Source: Chitinophagaceae bacterium (GTDB taxonomy: Bacteria > Bacteroidota > Bacteroidia > Chitinophagales > Chitinophagaceae). Taken from it: DNA of 64,000 nucleotides. This document shows, piece by piece, positions 44,571 to 54,193 of this stretch; the stretch's first letter is position 1; each line of letters starts with the position of its first letter. The notes beneath the pieces were generated by a model. It did no database searches and was not told the DNA's origin. It saw only the letters and a list, made by a program, of their open reading frames with translations. A program made the translations under genes and the position numbers. The DNA is taken from positions 62,001 through 126,000 of the forward strand of contig JAMLHL010000001.1 of NCBI GenBank assembly GCA_023957125.1. Direction: 5' to 3'.

Positions 44571-46406
44571 ATGATACACTTTGATTTGCCTAAAGAGAAA
44601 TCCTCCATCATTAAAGTGATTGGCGTTGGAGGCGGAGGGAGCAATGCAGTGAACTACATGTTCAGCCAGAACATTGAAGGCGTAAATTTCATTATCTGCA
44701 ACACAGACGCGCAGGCGCTTGCACAAAGCAAAGTGCCCAACAAGGTGCAGCTTGGTCCTGCGCTTACGCAGGGTCTTGGCGCAGGCGCAAACCCCGATAT
44801 CGGCAGGCAGGCCACAGAGGAAAGCCTGGAAGAAATAAGGCGCATCCTTGAAGTGAATACGAAGATGGCCTTCATCACCGCAGGCATGGGCGGGGGAACA
44901 GGAACAGGCGGTGCGCCCATATTAGCGAAGATCTGTAAAGACCTGGGGATCCTCACCGTTGGAATTGTAACCACCCCTTTTGCTTACGAAGGCAAGAAGC
45001 GGTATATGCAGGCGGAGGAAGGGATTGCCAATCTGAAGGATTATGTGGATACCCTGCTGGTGATCAGTAACGACAAATTACGCCACCAATACGGCAATCT
45101 TACCATGCGCGCCGCATTTTCAAAAGCCGATAACGTGCTGGCTACGGCGGCAAAATGTATCACGGATGTAATCAACACCACCGGACAGATCAACGTTGAC
45201 TTTGCCGATGTGTGTACCGTAATGAAGGATGGCGGCGTGGCTATTCTTGGCAGTGCGGCCGCTGACGGAGAAGAGCGTGCGCAGAAAGCCATCCGGGATG
45301 CCATTAATTCCCCCTTACTGAATGATAATGATATCAGTGGCGCCAAGTGGATCCTGATCAATATCAATTCAGCGGAGGGCGATACGGAATTCACCATGGA
45401 TGAGGTAGATATTATCCAGAATCATCTTTTGAGCCAGGCGGGGGAGCATACCAACGTAATTATGGGACTGGGATACGACAATTCCTTAGGCAGTAAAATA
45501 GGGATCACCCTGATTGCCACCGGTTTCGAAAACAACCCGGGAAACAGCACGGTGAATGAAGAACAGGAACAACGCCAGGAAGAAAAAATCATTCTTACTC
45601 TTGCGGGGAACGAGCCCCCGAAACAACCTGAGCCAAAAACGGAGGCGGTAACGGATCCTATGGCGCCGCAAATGGTAGAGCTGCCAACAGCACCCAACCC
45701 CAAGCCTGTGGAGGATGTTTTTCCATCCATCGAAAAAACGAAAACAGAAGAAAAAGAAATATGGAATTTATCCATAAGTTCCCTATCTTCATCTCCTTCA
45801 AAGACCCTTGAAAACGGCACTAATCACTCACCAATAAACACCGGATCTGTTTTTTCACAAATGGATAATAATACTTTTACAGATAGTAAACCAAAAGAAG
45901 CTAGCACCACCCCGACGTCAGGTGGTTATTTGTCAAAGCCATCCAATATATATATTGATGAACCTGATCATTCACAATCCAAGACTAATGACCCCGGTGA
46001 AGAGCCATCATCTTTGCAAAGCGTTGAGCCAACCGACGGGAAAGCAGACGAAATGCAAATGGTGATTAAAGATCCAAATGCGGCGAATGAGCCCTTAGCG
46101 CGTTCGACTCAAGACATGGGATATTCTGTCGAGGAACCTGCGACGCAGGACGAGGCAGAAGAGCAAAAACGCCGTGCGGCGGAACGATTAAACAAGTTGC
46201 GCAACTTGTCGTACAACGTAAACGCCGCCGACCCCAACAACGAGTTCGAAAACGTGCCGGCATACGTTCGCCGCAATTTTCATTTAAAGGACGCGCTGGC
46301 TTCGGTGGAAAAATTTTACAGCAATTATACCGTAAAAACGGATGAAAATAATAAGGCGGAAATTAGCACCATCAACTCCTTCCTGGATGGTAAAAAACCT
46401 GACTGA
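44571..46406 (+). CDS. ftsZ: Cell-division tubulin-like GTPase FtsZ
   Basis: A 611-residue FtsZ. The GTPase core (about residues 10-325) has VGGGGSNAVNYM, the tubulin signature GGGTGTGGAPILA, and the T7-loop region with NVDFADVCTVM. A long, Pro/Glu/Ser-rich linker of roughly 240 residues follows. The C-terminal peptide that binds FtsA is recognisable as NVPAYVRRNFHL, followed by about 40 more residues. It forms the division ring. A 130-nt gap after ftsA holds a weak AT-rich hairpin (44474-44490) and probably a separate ftsZ promoter. Confidence 0.97.
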   Translation: MIHFDLPKEKSSIIKVIGVGGGGSNAVNYMFSQNIEGVNFIICNTDAQALAQSKVPNKVQLGPALTQGLGAGANPDIGRQATEESLEEIRRILEVNTKMAFITAGMGGGTGTGGAPILAKICKDLGILTVGIVTTPFAYEGKKRYMQAEEGIANLKDYVDTLLVISNDKLRHQYGNLTMRAAFSKADNVLATAAKCITDVINTTGQINVDFADVCTVMKDGGVAILGSAAADGEERAQKAIRDAINSPLLNDNDISGAKWILININSAEGDTEFTMDEVDIIQNHLLSQAGEHTNVIMGLGYDNSLGSKIGITLIATGFENNPGNSTVNEEQEQRQEEKIILTLAGNEPPKQPEPKTEAVTDPMAPQMVELPTAPNPKPVEDVFPSIEKTKTEEKEIWNLSISSLSSSPSKTLENGTNHSPINTGSVFSQMDNNTFTDSKPKEASTTPTSGGYLSKPSNIYIDEPDHSQSKTNDPGEEPSSLQSVEPTDGKADEMQMVIKDPNAANEPLARSTQDMGYSVEEPATQDEAEEQKRRAAERLNKLRNLSYNVNAADPNNEFENVPAYVRRNFHLKDALASVEKFYSNYTVKTDENNKAEISTINSFLDGKKPD

Positions 46407-46451
46407 CAAAGATCCCGGAAGAGAAAGGAAGCTTAAATTCCACCTCAAAAC

Positions 46452-47384
46452 ATGACAACAGTACTTATAACAGGAGGTACGGGTTTAATTGGCAGGAGGC
46501 TGACCACGCTGCTCATTAAAAAAGGATACCGGGTTATTATCCTTTCCCGGACTGTGAGCGAAACAAGTCCGAGAGGCGATCCGAATCCCGCTTTTTCTCA
46601 ATGGGATCCCGAAAAGAACGAAATCAATATTTCAGTCCTGCAGCAAACGGATTATATTATTAACCTTGCCGGCGCGGGTATTGCAGGGAAACGATGGACA
46701 GCCAAACGAAAAACAGCAATTGAAGAAAGCAGGCAAAAGAGCGGACAGGTCATAGAACAATCGCTCAGGAAATATCCCAACAAGGTGAGAGCGGTGATCA
46801 CCGCTTCAGCCATGGGCTGGTATGGAGACGACAGCCGCCTGCCGAAAGAACAACAGGCTTTTACGGAAGATGCGCCCGCCGCCCCTGGTTTCCTGGGCGC
46901 CACCTGTAAAAAATGGGAGGAAAGCCTTCAGCCCGTGATGTCCCTGGGAAAGCGCCTGGTGATCATCAGGACAGGGATCGTATTAAGCGCGGCCGGAGGC
47001 GCACTCCCCGAATTCCTGCGTCCCGTAAAGTTCGGGATAGCCGCTGTTTTAGGAAGCGGAAAGCAAATGCAAAGCTGGATCCATATTGATGATATTTGCC
47101 GGATCTACATCCATGCCATCGAAAGCGATACCGTAAACGGGGTTTACAATGCTTCCGCTCCGGCTCCCGTTGACCACCGTACACTTGTTAATACCATTGC
47201 CCAGAAAAAGAAAGGCTCATTTTTTATCCCGATATACGTACCGTCTTTCCTTCTGAAATGGGTATTCGGAGAGATGGGAACAGAGCTTACAAAAGGGATC
47301 ACCTTAGACTGCGGGAAAATACGGCAAACGGGATTCCGGTTTTTATTTCCTTCATTGGAAGCGGCATTAAATGACCTCTTATAA
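46452..47384 (+). CDS. TIGR01777-family epimerase-like protein
   Basis: A 310-residue extended-SDR protein. It has VLITGGTGLIGRRLTTLL at the N-terminus, then NLAGAGIAGKRWT, ASAMGWYGDD, FLGATCKKWEESLQ and WIHIDDICRIYIHAI. The DUF1731-like C-terminus follows. The family includes YfcH in E. coli and the cyanobacterial/plastid SulA-like proteins linked to division. The reaction is not known. It starts 45 nt after ftsZ in the same direction and probably shares its transcript. Confidence 0.9.
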   Translation: MTTVLITGGTGLIGRRLTTLLIKKGYRVIILSRTVSETSPRGDPNPAFSQWDPEKNEINISVLQQTDYIINLAGAGIAGKRWTAKRKTAIEESRQKSGQVIEQSLRKYPNKVRAVITASAMGWYGDDSRLPKEQQAFTEDAPAAPGFLGATCKKWEESLQPVMSLGKRLVIIRTGIVLSAAGGALPEFLRPVKFGIAAVLGSGKQMQSWIHIDDICRIYIHAIESDTVNGVYNASAPAPVDHRTLVNTIAQKKKGSFFIPIYVPSFLLKWVFGEMGTELTKGITLDCGKIRQTGFRFLFPSLEAALNDLL

Positions 47385-47407
47385 ACCCGATCCCGCAGAC
47401 GATAACA

Positions 47408-47505
47408 CGCCGCCGGGGCGGCGCCCATTGAGTAGTGGGGCGCGAAGATAATTGGCCCCGCAGATCTCGCGGATAATCGCAGAAAACATATGACCCGCCA
47501 GCGTA
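47408..47505. repeat. GC-rich intergenic palindromes after the dcw cluster
   Basis: CGCCGCC (47408-47414) and GGCGGCG (47417-47423) form a near-contiguous palindrome. GGGGC and GCCCC (about 47437-47459) form a second. Next is CCCGCAGATCTCGCGGAT-like sequence resembling that near 12840, and CCCGC...GCGGG around 47497-47515. No T-tract is present. The region 47385-47541 carries no gene. Confidence 0.5.
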
Positions 47506-47541
47506 TATCAGCGGGAGATTCCTATTGAGTGGCGACGCAGC

Positions 47542-47790
47542 TTAGCATTCCGAATAGTCCGGAGCAAAAATACCATTCACCGCGATCAGATCGGAAAGCG
47601 GGATCTTCAGCCCGCCTTCTAACAGTAAGCTGGCAGAAGTCGCTTCTTTTGAAATCCCCTTAACCCTTCCTTCATAGCGGGTCAAACCATTATTATCATA
47701 TAAAACCGAAGCCTTTTTCTGTTGCCGATACAAGTCCTCCATTACGGGAAGAAAGCCTTCTTTATTATTCAGCGTTAACCTTGTGTCCAT
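47542..47790 (-). CDS. Small conserved-looking hypothetical protein
   Basis: An 82-residue protein starting MDTRLTLNNKEGFLPVMEDLYRQQ, with ASVLYDNNGLTRYEGRVKGI and a C-terminal LKIPLSDLIAVNGIF. The compact beta-rich pattern suggests a single small domain. It has no signal peptide or membrane segment, so it is cytoplasmic. I do not recognise a named family. It is convergent with the dcw cluster and stands alone. Confidence 0.65.
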   Translation of the reverse strand: MDTRLTLNNKEGFLPVMEDLYRQQKKASVLYDNNGLTRYEGRVKGISKEATSASLLLEGGLKIPLSDLIAVNGIFAPDYSEC

Positions 47791-47911
47791 AATTGAAAAA
47801 TTTGAATCTGTTATTATAATTCCATTCCCTTCCTATCATGACCTCTTTCAGCAAAGTTACAAAATGCAGGAAGAGGGGAATGTTAATCCTTAACCCCGGT
47901 TATAAAATTCT

Positions 47912-47935
47912 CGGGTTCCGAACCTTCGGAACCCG
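47912..47935. repeat. Perfect 10-bp hairpin before the second response regulator gene
   Basis: CGGGTTCCGA (47912-47921) and TCGGAACCCG (47926-47935) are perfect arms with a 4-nt loop. TTTCC follows on the plus strand, too short for a classic terminator. It lies between the divergent 82-residue gene and the regulator gene. Confidence 0.5.
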
Positions 47936-48168
47936 TTTCCGCTTGTTGCAGACGCTGTATATATAACCTTATCCTCAAAAAGTACAATTCTCATAAAATT
48001 TTTACGAATTCCGGCTAAATACTCGTGTATCGGTGGCATTTTCCCGGCTTCTCCGCTCTAAAGTGCCGGAGATGTAGTAGTATATCTACAATTTTTCTGC
48101 TTTTCAGCCTACATCCGGATCTGGGCCCGTTTTCTAATTTTCACTTTCCGCTAAAGTTACGGAAGGTT

Positions 48169-48762
48169 ATGCTCAGGATCCTGATCGCTGACGATTACAT
48201 ATCAATTCGAAAAAGACTTGCACAAATTCTTGAAGGAGAGTTTGGAAATGTGTATATAGGGGAAGCGGAAGATACCGGATCGCTGTTAAAAAAAGTGTTT
48301 TCCGGAAACTGGAGCCTGGTGATCTCAGATTATGCCATGCCGGGCGGTGGCGGGCTTGAAGCGTTAAAAAAAATCAAAGAACAATTACCGGGCCTGCCCG
48401 TTCTGATACTGAGCATTTATCCTGAAGACCAGTTTGCTCTACAGGTATTGCTTGCGGGTGCTTCGGGCTATTTGAATAAAGATACCGATCCGGAAACGCT
48501 GATCAAAGCCATACAAATTATTTTGTCTGGAGAACGATACCTGGCGCCCGGCGTACCCGTGCCACCCCATTTATTATTGAACAGCAAAGAGGAAAAACTA
48601 TTTAAAGAGCTGGTGCGCGACGAAAAAATTGAAGACATAGCCGCCTCTCTGCAGTTAGAAAAAGAGGAGGTATCAGAGCTGAGGAAAAGTCTGCTGGGTA
48701 AAATGAAACTGCAAACCAATCGCCAATTGATGATGTATGCCAGGAGAAATCATCTGATGTAA
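48169..48762 (+). CDS. NarL-like response regulator with degenerate output domain
   Basis: A 197-residue protein when started at MLRILIADDYIS (48169); the frame is open upstream to 48025 but that part is not family-like. The receiver is intact: D8/D9, Asp54 in VISDYAMPG, LILSIYPEDQFAL, and Lys in GYLNKDTD. The C-terminal 60 residues keep the spacing of a LuxR HTH (IEDIAASLQLEKEEVSELRKSLLGKM) but lack the usual LSxRE start and the VSTYR/VKTH recognition pattern. It is a paralogue of the regulator at 24060. Its 3' end overlaps the truncated hicA gene by 13 nt. Confidence 0.85.
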   Translation: MLRILIADDYISIRKRLAQILEGEFGNVYIGEAEDTGSLLKKVFSGNWSLVISDYAMPGGGGLEALKKIKEQLPGLPVLILSIYPEDQFALQVLLAGASGYLNKDTDPETLIKAIQIILSGERYLAPGVPVPPHLLLNSKEEKLFKELVRDEKIEDIAASLQLEKEEVSELRKSLLGKMKLQTNRQLMMYARRNHLM

Positions 48763-48923
48763 CATTTGTGTTCTTTTTTCATATCCTTGCCACCATGTAC
48801 AGGCACGATAATGGTTTTATTGGTAGCAGGGTTGTAATAGAGTTGGTGAGAACAATTGGACCGTTTGAAAACAAATCCGTACTGTTCTAATATTCTGATA
48901 AGGTGTTTTGGGCTTAGGTTCAT
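48750..48923 (-). pseudogene. hicA: Truncated HicA-type toxin gene
   Basis: A 57-residue frame starting MNLSPKHLIRILEQYGF and carrying KRSNCSHQLYYNP, TIIVPVHGGKDMKK. This is the HicA double-stranded-RNA-binding-like fold with the catalytic His26. HicA proteins normally end with a helix of the type KGTLxxILKQAG; here the sequence turns into EHKCYIR and stops inside the end of the convergent regulator gene. The start overlaps the hicB stop by 4 nt (ATGA), so the operon order is hicB-hicA. Without the last helix the toxin is probably inactive. Confidence 0.75.
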
Positions 48924-49144
48924 ACCGTTTGAAGGTTCAAAGAATATTCCAGAGTATTGCTATCATCGGGAACAGCTTCGCCTCTTTCCTGCAATTCTTC
49001 AATGTAAAGTTCAATAGCTTCTTTTGCCATAGCAATAGCTTCGTCTACATCTTCGCCATAAGTAATGCAACCGGGCAAAGCAGGAACAGAAACCGTAAAC
49101 CCGCCGTCGGTTTCTCTGTGTAAATGTATTTTATATGTGTACAT
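48920..49144 (-). CDS. hicB: HicB-type antitoxin
   Basis: A 74-residue short HicB with a partial RNase H-like fold: MYTYKIHLHRETDGGFTVSVPALPGCITYGEDVDEAIAMAKEAIELYIEEL is the classic family pattern, here from residue 1 to about 51. There is no C-terminal DNA-binding domain, so it acts by binding the toxin; any autoregulation would need a partner. It overlaps hicA by 4 nt. With hicA damaged, the antitoxin may be a leftover. Confidence 0.9.
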   Translation of the reverse strand: MYTYKIHLHRETDGGFTVSVPALPGCITYGEDVDEAIAMAKEAIELYIEELQERGEAVPDDSNTLEYSLNLQTV

Positions 49145-49146
49145 AA

Positions 49147-49480
49147 TTATTGACCGATTAAAGTTTGTAAATTATCTTTCATACGCTTATTGGCTAAAGC
49201 TAAATCAATCATTTTAAACAAGGCTTGTTGTTCGTCAGAAGCCAACGTATCAAGCATTTTTATTTTTTGCATCAGGGGCAGGTTTACCTCTTGTTCCAGG
49301 TTGTCCGACTTAAAAAACCGGCTATATCCACTTCAAAAACAGCAGCCAGTTTTTCTAATGTAGAAATAGACGGCTCAACCTTTCCATTCTCAATACGGCT
49401 GTATTGCCCTTGTGGAACACACCTCACATGGCTGTATTATTTTCACCCCGACTGTTTAAGGAATTGAGAAAAGTAAAAGT
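49147..49480 (-). pseudogene. XRE-family regulator remnant next to hicB
   Basis: On the minus strand one frame gives VPQGQYSRIENGKVEPSIST followed by LEKLAAVFEVDIAGF, the second half of an XRE helix-turn-helix. A one-base change in a T run (49312-49317) shifts the frame, and the rest (DNLEQEVNLPLMQKIKMLDTLASDEQQ onward to DNLQTLIGQ) continues in the next frame to a stop at 49147. The N-terminal part is also disrupted. It ends 3 nt before the hicB start, so it probably regulated the hicBA operon. Confidence 0.7.
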
Positions 49481-49609
49481 AAGGAGCAGGTCCGGCTAAG
49501 CACAAGGCTGTACTACCCAACCGGCGCCAGTATGGGTTTGAAAAATCATTTATTTATAAGCCAGGGTCGTAAGATTAATATCCTGTTGTTAATCCTATAT
49601 TACTGCGGT

Positions 49610-51100
49610 TTAATACCCCGGATTAGGCGCTAATTTATTATTCACTCTAATCTCATCTGCCGGTATTGGAAAAACAGATTCAAAAGCGCTGAAAATATAA
49701 TCTCCGCTGGAATACGGAATGCCCTGCCTGGTAACTGTTGGATCACTTTTTTCCCTGGACGCATAATCGTTGAGAAAGGTAGCCAGTTCTTCCGCCGTCC
49801 TTGTTCTTTTCAGGAAAAACCAACGATCATTTTCAAATGCCAGTTCAATTCTTCTTTCATGATAAACAGCCTCTCTGAAGGTCTCCTTAGTCAATCCGCT
49901 TAATGCACCCAGTCCGGCCCGCGCTCTAACCTGATTCAGATATGCGTAAGCGTCCGATGGACCACTATCTTCATTTATCGCCTCGGCAAGCATGAGCAGA
50001 ACATTAGAATAGCGGAAGATTGGCCAATCATCATCGGTTCTGCCATAAATGGCGTGGGGATGAGCATATTTTCTAATATAAGGGACAACGTCTCCTGTTA
50101 TGGGGCTTGTGAAATCGAGGCCTATGGAAGCCGCTTTCCGTGTATCACCATCCTCGTAAGAAGCGATCAGGTCCTTTGTGGGTATTCCCCAGCCTCCGGG
50201 GTTGCTTTGCGACCAACCTGTTATTGCATCTTTTGAGAGTCTTGGAGCAAACGTGTATACAAAACTACTCCATTCTCCCAGATCATTTCCTCCCTGGTAC
50301 TGTACCTCGAATATTGACTCAACACTGTTCTTTTTGCCGGGATCAAATACATCAGCATACGATGGTAAAAGCGAGTATCCTAAAGTAAGGATTTGATTTA
50401 GAGTGGTAACCGCGTCACCAAACTGTTTCTTTGTCAAATAAAGCTGTCCCAATAAAGCCAGCGCCGCGCCTTTGGTCACTTTCCCTTTACCCGCTGCATC
50501 ATAGTTTACGGGTAAAAAACCAACAGCATCTTTAAGATCCTGTTCAATTTGATTATATACATTGCTTTGAGGTTCTCTGGCATAATCCCATGCTTTGCTT
50601 GGGTCATCGAGCGCTTCCGTGATAAGGATCACGTCTCCGAAATAACGGGTAAGATTAAAATAATAATATGCCCTCAAAAATTTCAATTGTCCTTCTGCCT
50701 CTTTCATGGAGGGGTCAGACACATCAGGTAACTTTGATAGCGTATAATTAATATTAAAGAGCGCATTATAATATTTATTATACATCGTTCTTATGCTGGG
50801 TGTACCCGGGTTTAGAACCCAAAATTCAAATTGCTCCATGTTGGAGGCCTGACCTCGATCGTCCGGATTAAAATCAACAGTTGTATTATCAGTTGTCAAC
50901 TCGCTATACAGCCACTCATCGTTCGTGATGCTCTGCAACTGACCGTAAACGCCATTTAACGCCCGTTCTATTTGGTCTTTATCTTTAAAAAAAGTGTTGA
51001 CCCCGAGTCGGGTCGGGTCGGTTTTGGTAAGAAACTCCTTGGAACAGGAGAGGAGCATTAAACAAATTATAAAACCCCCAAATATTATTATCTTTTTCAT
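49610..51100 (-). CDS. susD: SusD/RagB-family outer-membrane glycan-binding lipoprotein
   Basis: A 496-residue SusD-like protein. The lipobox is LMLLSC (Cys19). It has the N-terminal FLTKTDPTRLG segment, helical TPR-like core (EGQLKFLRAYYYFNLTRYFGDV), NVLLMLAEAINE, LNQVRARAGL, and the C-terminal YHERRIELAFENDRWFFLKRT with a final FPIPADEIRVNNKLAPNPGY. It forms the lid of a SusC transporter and binds glycan at the surface. It follows susC by 20 nt, and susC is disrupted. Confidence 0.95.
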   Translation of the reverse strand: MKKIIIFGGFIICLMLLSCSKEFLTKTDPTRLGVNTFFKDKDQIERALNGVYGQLQSITNDEWLYSELTTDNTTVDFNPDDRGQASNMEQFEFWVLNPGTPSIRTMYNKYYNALFNINYTLSKLPDVSDPSMKEAEGQLKFLRAYYYFNLTRYFGDVILITEALDDPSKAWDYAREPQSNVYNQIEQDLKDAVGFLPVNYDAAGKGKVTKGAALALLGQLYLTKKQFGDAVTTLNQILTLGYSLLPSYADVFDPGKKNSVESIFEVQYQGGNDLGEWSSFVYTFAPRLSKDAITGWSQSNPGGWGIPTKDLIASYEDGDTRKAASIGLDFTSPITGDVVPYIRKYAHPHAIYGRTDDDWPIFRYSNVLLMLAEAINEDSGPSDAYAYLNQVRARAGLGALSGLTKETFREAVYHERRIELAFENDRWFFLKRTRTAEELATFLNDYASREKSDPTVTRQGIPYSSGDYIFSAFESVFPIPADEIRVNNKLAPNPGY

Positions 51101-51120
51101 ATTAATAATTTTGAATACGC

Positions 51121-54100
51121 TTAAAAATTGATGTTTGCGCCGATCGCGAAGGTTCTCGGAACCGGATAGGCTTCGTCATCGTTCCCCGGATTGATCCCAC
51201 CGCGAAGATCTATATCGGGGTTATTTCCGGGGTAGCGTGTAATCAAAAGCAGATTATCCGCACTCATGTACAATCTCAATCCTTTGGGAAGCCATTTCCT
51301 TTGGGGAAATGTATAACCCAACGTAATATCTTTTACCCAGGTATGACTCGCGTCATGAACATAACGGGAATTACTTTCTCGTTCCCATTTCCAGAAATTG
51401 GTCGTAGGCCAATATCCTTTACCGGGATTTTGTTCTGACCTCCATCTGTCTTTACTGTCTGTCAAAACATTAAAAACACCGTCCATATTCATCGTGGATG
51501 ATTCAACTTGGCGGAAGATGTCATACTTCTGAGCGCCAAGCAGCAAAACAGTAAGATCAAAATTTTTATAGCCCGCGCCTAATGTTAAACCCCATGTAAA
51601 TTTTGGCCATGGATTTCCAATCTCTCTCATATCCGTTTGGTCATATTCAATTACCCCATCACCACTTGCATCGTAGTAGATAAATGACCCCGGTATTGCA
51701 CCTTCCTGTGTGGGCGCCTTATCAATTTGTTCCTGATTCTGGAATATCCCTAAAGTTTTAAATCCGTAAATCATGCCAATCGGCCGCCCTACTTTAGAAA
51801 CATTGTAATTTGAATAAAGATCCCCAGCCCACAGTTCATCATTTTCGCCACGTATTGCCAACACCTTATTCTTATTAAAGGAAACATTAAAATTGCCCCA
51901 AAGGTTAACGGCGTTAATATCGGTTCTATAACCTAAGGCAAGTTCCAGTCCGGTATTCTGCACTTCTCCCACATTCCCTAAACTACTGGTGAATCCGGAA
52001 ATGGCAGGCAGTTGAATGGATAGCAACATGTCGCTGGTTATCTTTCTGTAATAATCTGCAGTAAACGTTAATTTGCTGTCAAGAACCGCTATATCAATTC
52101 CGATGTCCGTCTGTTTTGATTTTTCCCAACCCAGCTTGGAATTGGCAAAGGAACTGATGATTACGCCACTGGCAAACTGGTTATCCAGGATATAGTTGCT
52201 GGAGTTTAAAAAAGCAAGACTTGAGTAATTTCCGATATTATTGTTCCCCGTTTCTCCCCAGCTTGCTCTAAGTTTCAAATCATTTAACCAGGAAAGCTTA
52301 GACATAAATGATTCATCAGAAACTCTCCATCCGACAGACAAAGCCGGAAAATTACCATAGAGATTATTGATCCCAAATCGTGAGCTACCTTCTCTTCTGA
52401 AAGTTCCGGAAAAGAGATAGCGACCCTTGTAAGAATAGTTCACCCTTGCAAAATAAGCAAGAAGGCTCCATCCTTCTTCGCTGGATGTGGATGATTTCAG
52501 AGCTGCCGAACAAATGGCGTAAGGTCATCGGGAAACTGGCTTCCGGATCCTGAAGTTTTTTAAACGTTTCTTTGAGCAGAATAACCAAGTAATACATTCA
52601 GGTTGTGTTCCCCGAAAATATTGGCGTAGGTGAAACAGTGATCTGCACTGAGATTTGGCTATTCCTGTTGGCATCATTATTTAAAGTCGCATCTCTTGGC
52701 GGGGGAGCATTCACACCAGCTATCGTGGAAGGTACATAGCCATTAAAATTATAGTAATTTAATCTTGCATTAACTGCAGATTTAAATTTAAAGTGTTTTA
52801 GAAACGACACTTCTATATATCCGTTCGACATTATGTCGCCGATATTCTTTTTCCTTACAACTTCTTTAAGGACCTGAACCGGATTAGGGAATCCAAAAAC
52901 TCCATCATGTCCTCCGATATATTGATTGAAACTACCATCGTCATTATATACCGGGTCACGTGGGTCGGCCAGTAAGGTGCTACCTACCAGATTAGATCTT
53001 CCTTCTGTTCCATAATCCCAATTCAATTCAGCGTATGAAGCGGCCAGGTTTAGTCCCATAGTTATAAAACTGTTTACCTCACCGTCAACATTAGCACGAA
53101 TTGAATAGTTTTTATAATCACTGCCAATTAATGCTCCTTTCTGATTGATATAACCCACCGATACTAATGATTTAACATCTCCTCTACCCTGGGAATAGGT
53201 AACATTGTAATCCTGATAAGGAGCATTTTTGTTCAATATTTCATTTAACCAGTTTGTTGATTGTTTCGTCTGTTCCGGATAACGAAAATCCAATGGAACC
53301 TCATCAATATCCGGTTCCCTGTTTTCATAGTACCTGATCTTGTCCATAAATATATCCTTCTTGAACTGGGCAAACTCTTCTCCATTCAAAACATGTGTTT
53401 TTCGGGAATCCGGCACATTCTGAATTCCATAGTTTGCTGTGATGTTAAGGCTGGCTTTCCCTTCCTGAGCTCTCTTAGTTGTAATCAAAACCACGCCGTT
53501 TAAACCTCTGGCGCCATAAATAGCAGTAGAAACAGCGTCCTTTAATATGGAAATGTTTGCAATATCATCGGGGTTTAAATTTTGCCCTATAGAAGTACCT
53601 ACAGGAAACCCATCTACTACATATAATGGTGCACTACTTGCTCCCAGAGATCCCAAACCGCGAATCGTAACCTGGAACTCTCTGCCTGGGGAACCGGTAG
53701 TTTGTTTCACCAATACTCCGGGAGCGGTACCTTGAAGTAATTTGGTAGCGTTAACTGTAGAAAAGTCTTTCAGCTTTTCTACGTCAATAGTTGAAACAGC
53801 CGCCGTAATGTTTCTTTTCGTTTGAGTTCCGTAGCCGACAACTACTACTTCTTCCAGCCCCTTATTTTGGGCAGTTAGTCTTACAGTAAGACTGTTGGAG
53901 TTTGCAATTATCTGCTCCTCCTGAAATCCCACGAAGCTGAATACTAATGTAGCCCCGCGGGTGGTAGTAATGGTAAAGTTTCCACTTTCATTAGTGGTCG
54001 TTCCCGATGTGGTACCCTTCACTGTTACTGTTACCCCTTGAAGAACGGTTCCGTCCGACGCTGAGATTACTTTCCCTGAAACCACAAAGTTTTGTTGGGC

Positions 54101-54193
54101 ATACAAGGGCGCAGTGGCGCTGAAAAATACCACTAAAAGAAAAGCTGTTAAGCGCTTAACTCTTAAAAAGATTGCGAATTGTTTTTTGAGCAT
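51121..54193 (-). pseudogene. susC: SusC/RagA-family TonB-dependent transporter, disrupted
   Basis: The full SusC layout can be read across three frames. There is a signal peptide, a carboxypeptidase-D-like domain (VVSGKVISASDGTVLQGVTV), a TonB-box-like EEVVVVGYGTQ, the plug (IRGLGSLGASSAPLYVVDG), and barrel strands to the terminal AIGANINF. The first frame ends at about 52598 (GNTT stop). The next piece, GEHNLNVLLGYSAQRNV, has an in-frame TAA at 52560-52562. After a stop at 52497-52499 the barrel resumes in a third frame (ARVNYSYKGRYLFSG). So there are two frameshifts and one stop within about 160 nt. Confidence 0.85.

Noticed and set aside
47912..47935. tRNA-like sequence (GGTTCCGAACC resembling a T-arm)
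   Set aside because: The surrounding sequence has no acceptor, D- or anticodon stem; it is just a perfect hairpin. No tRNA or rRNA gene was recognised anywhere in the window.
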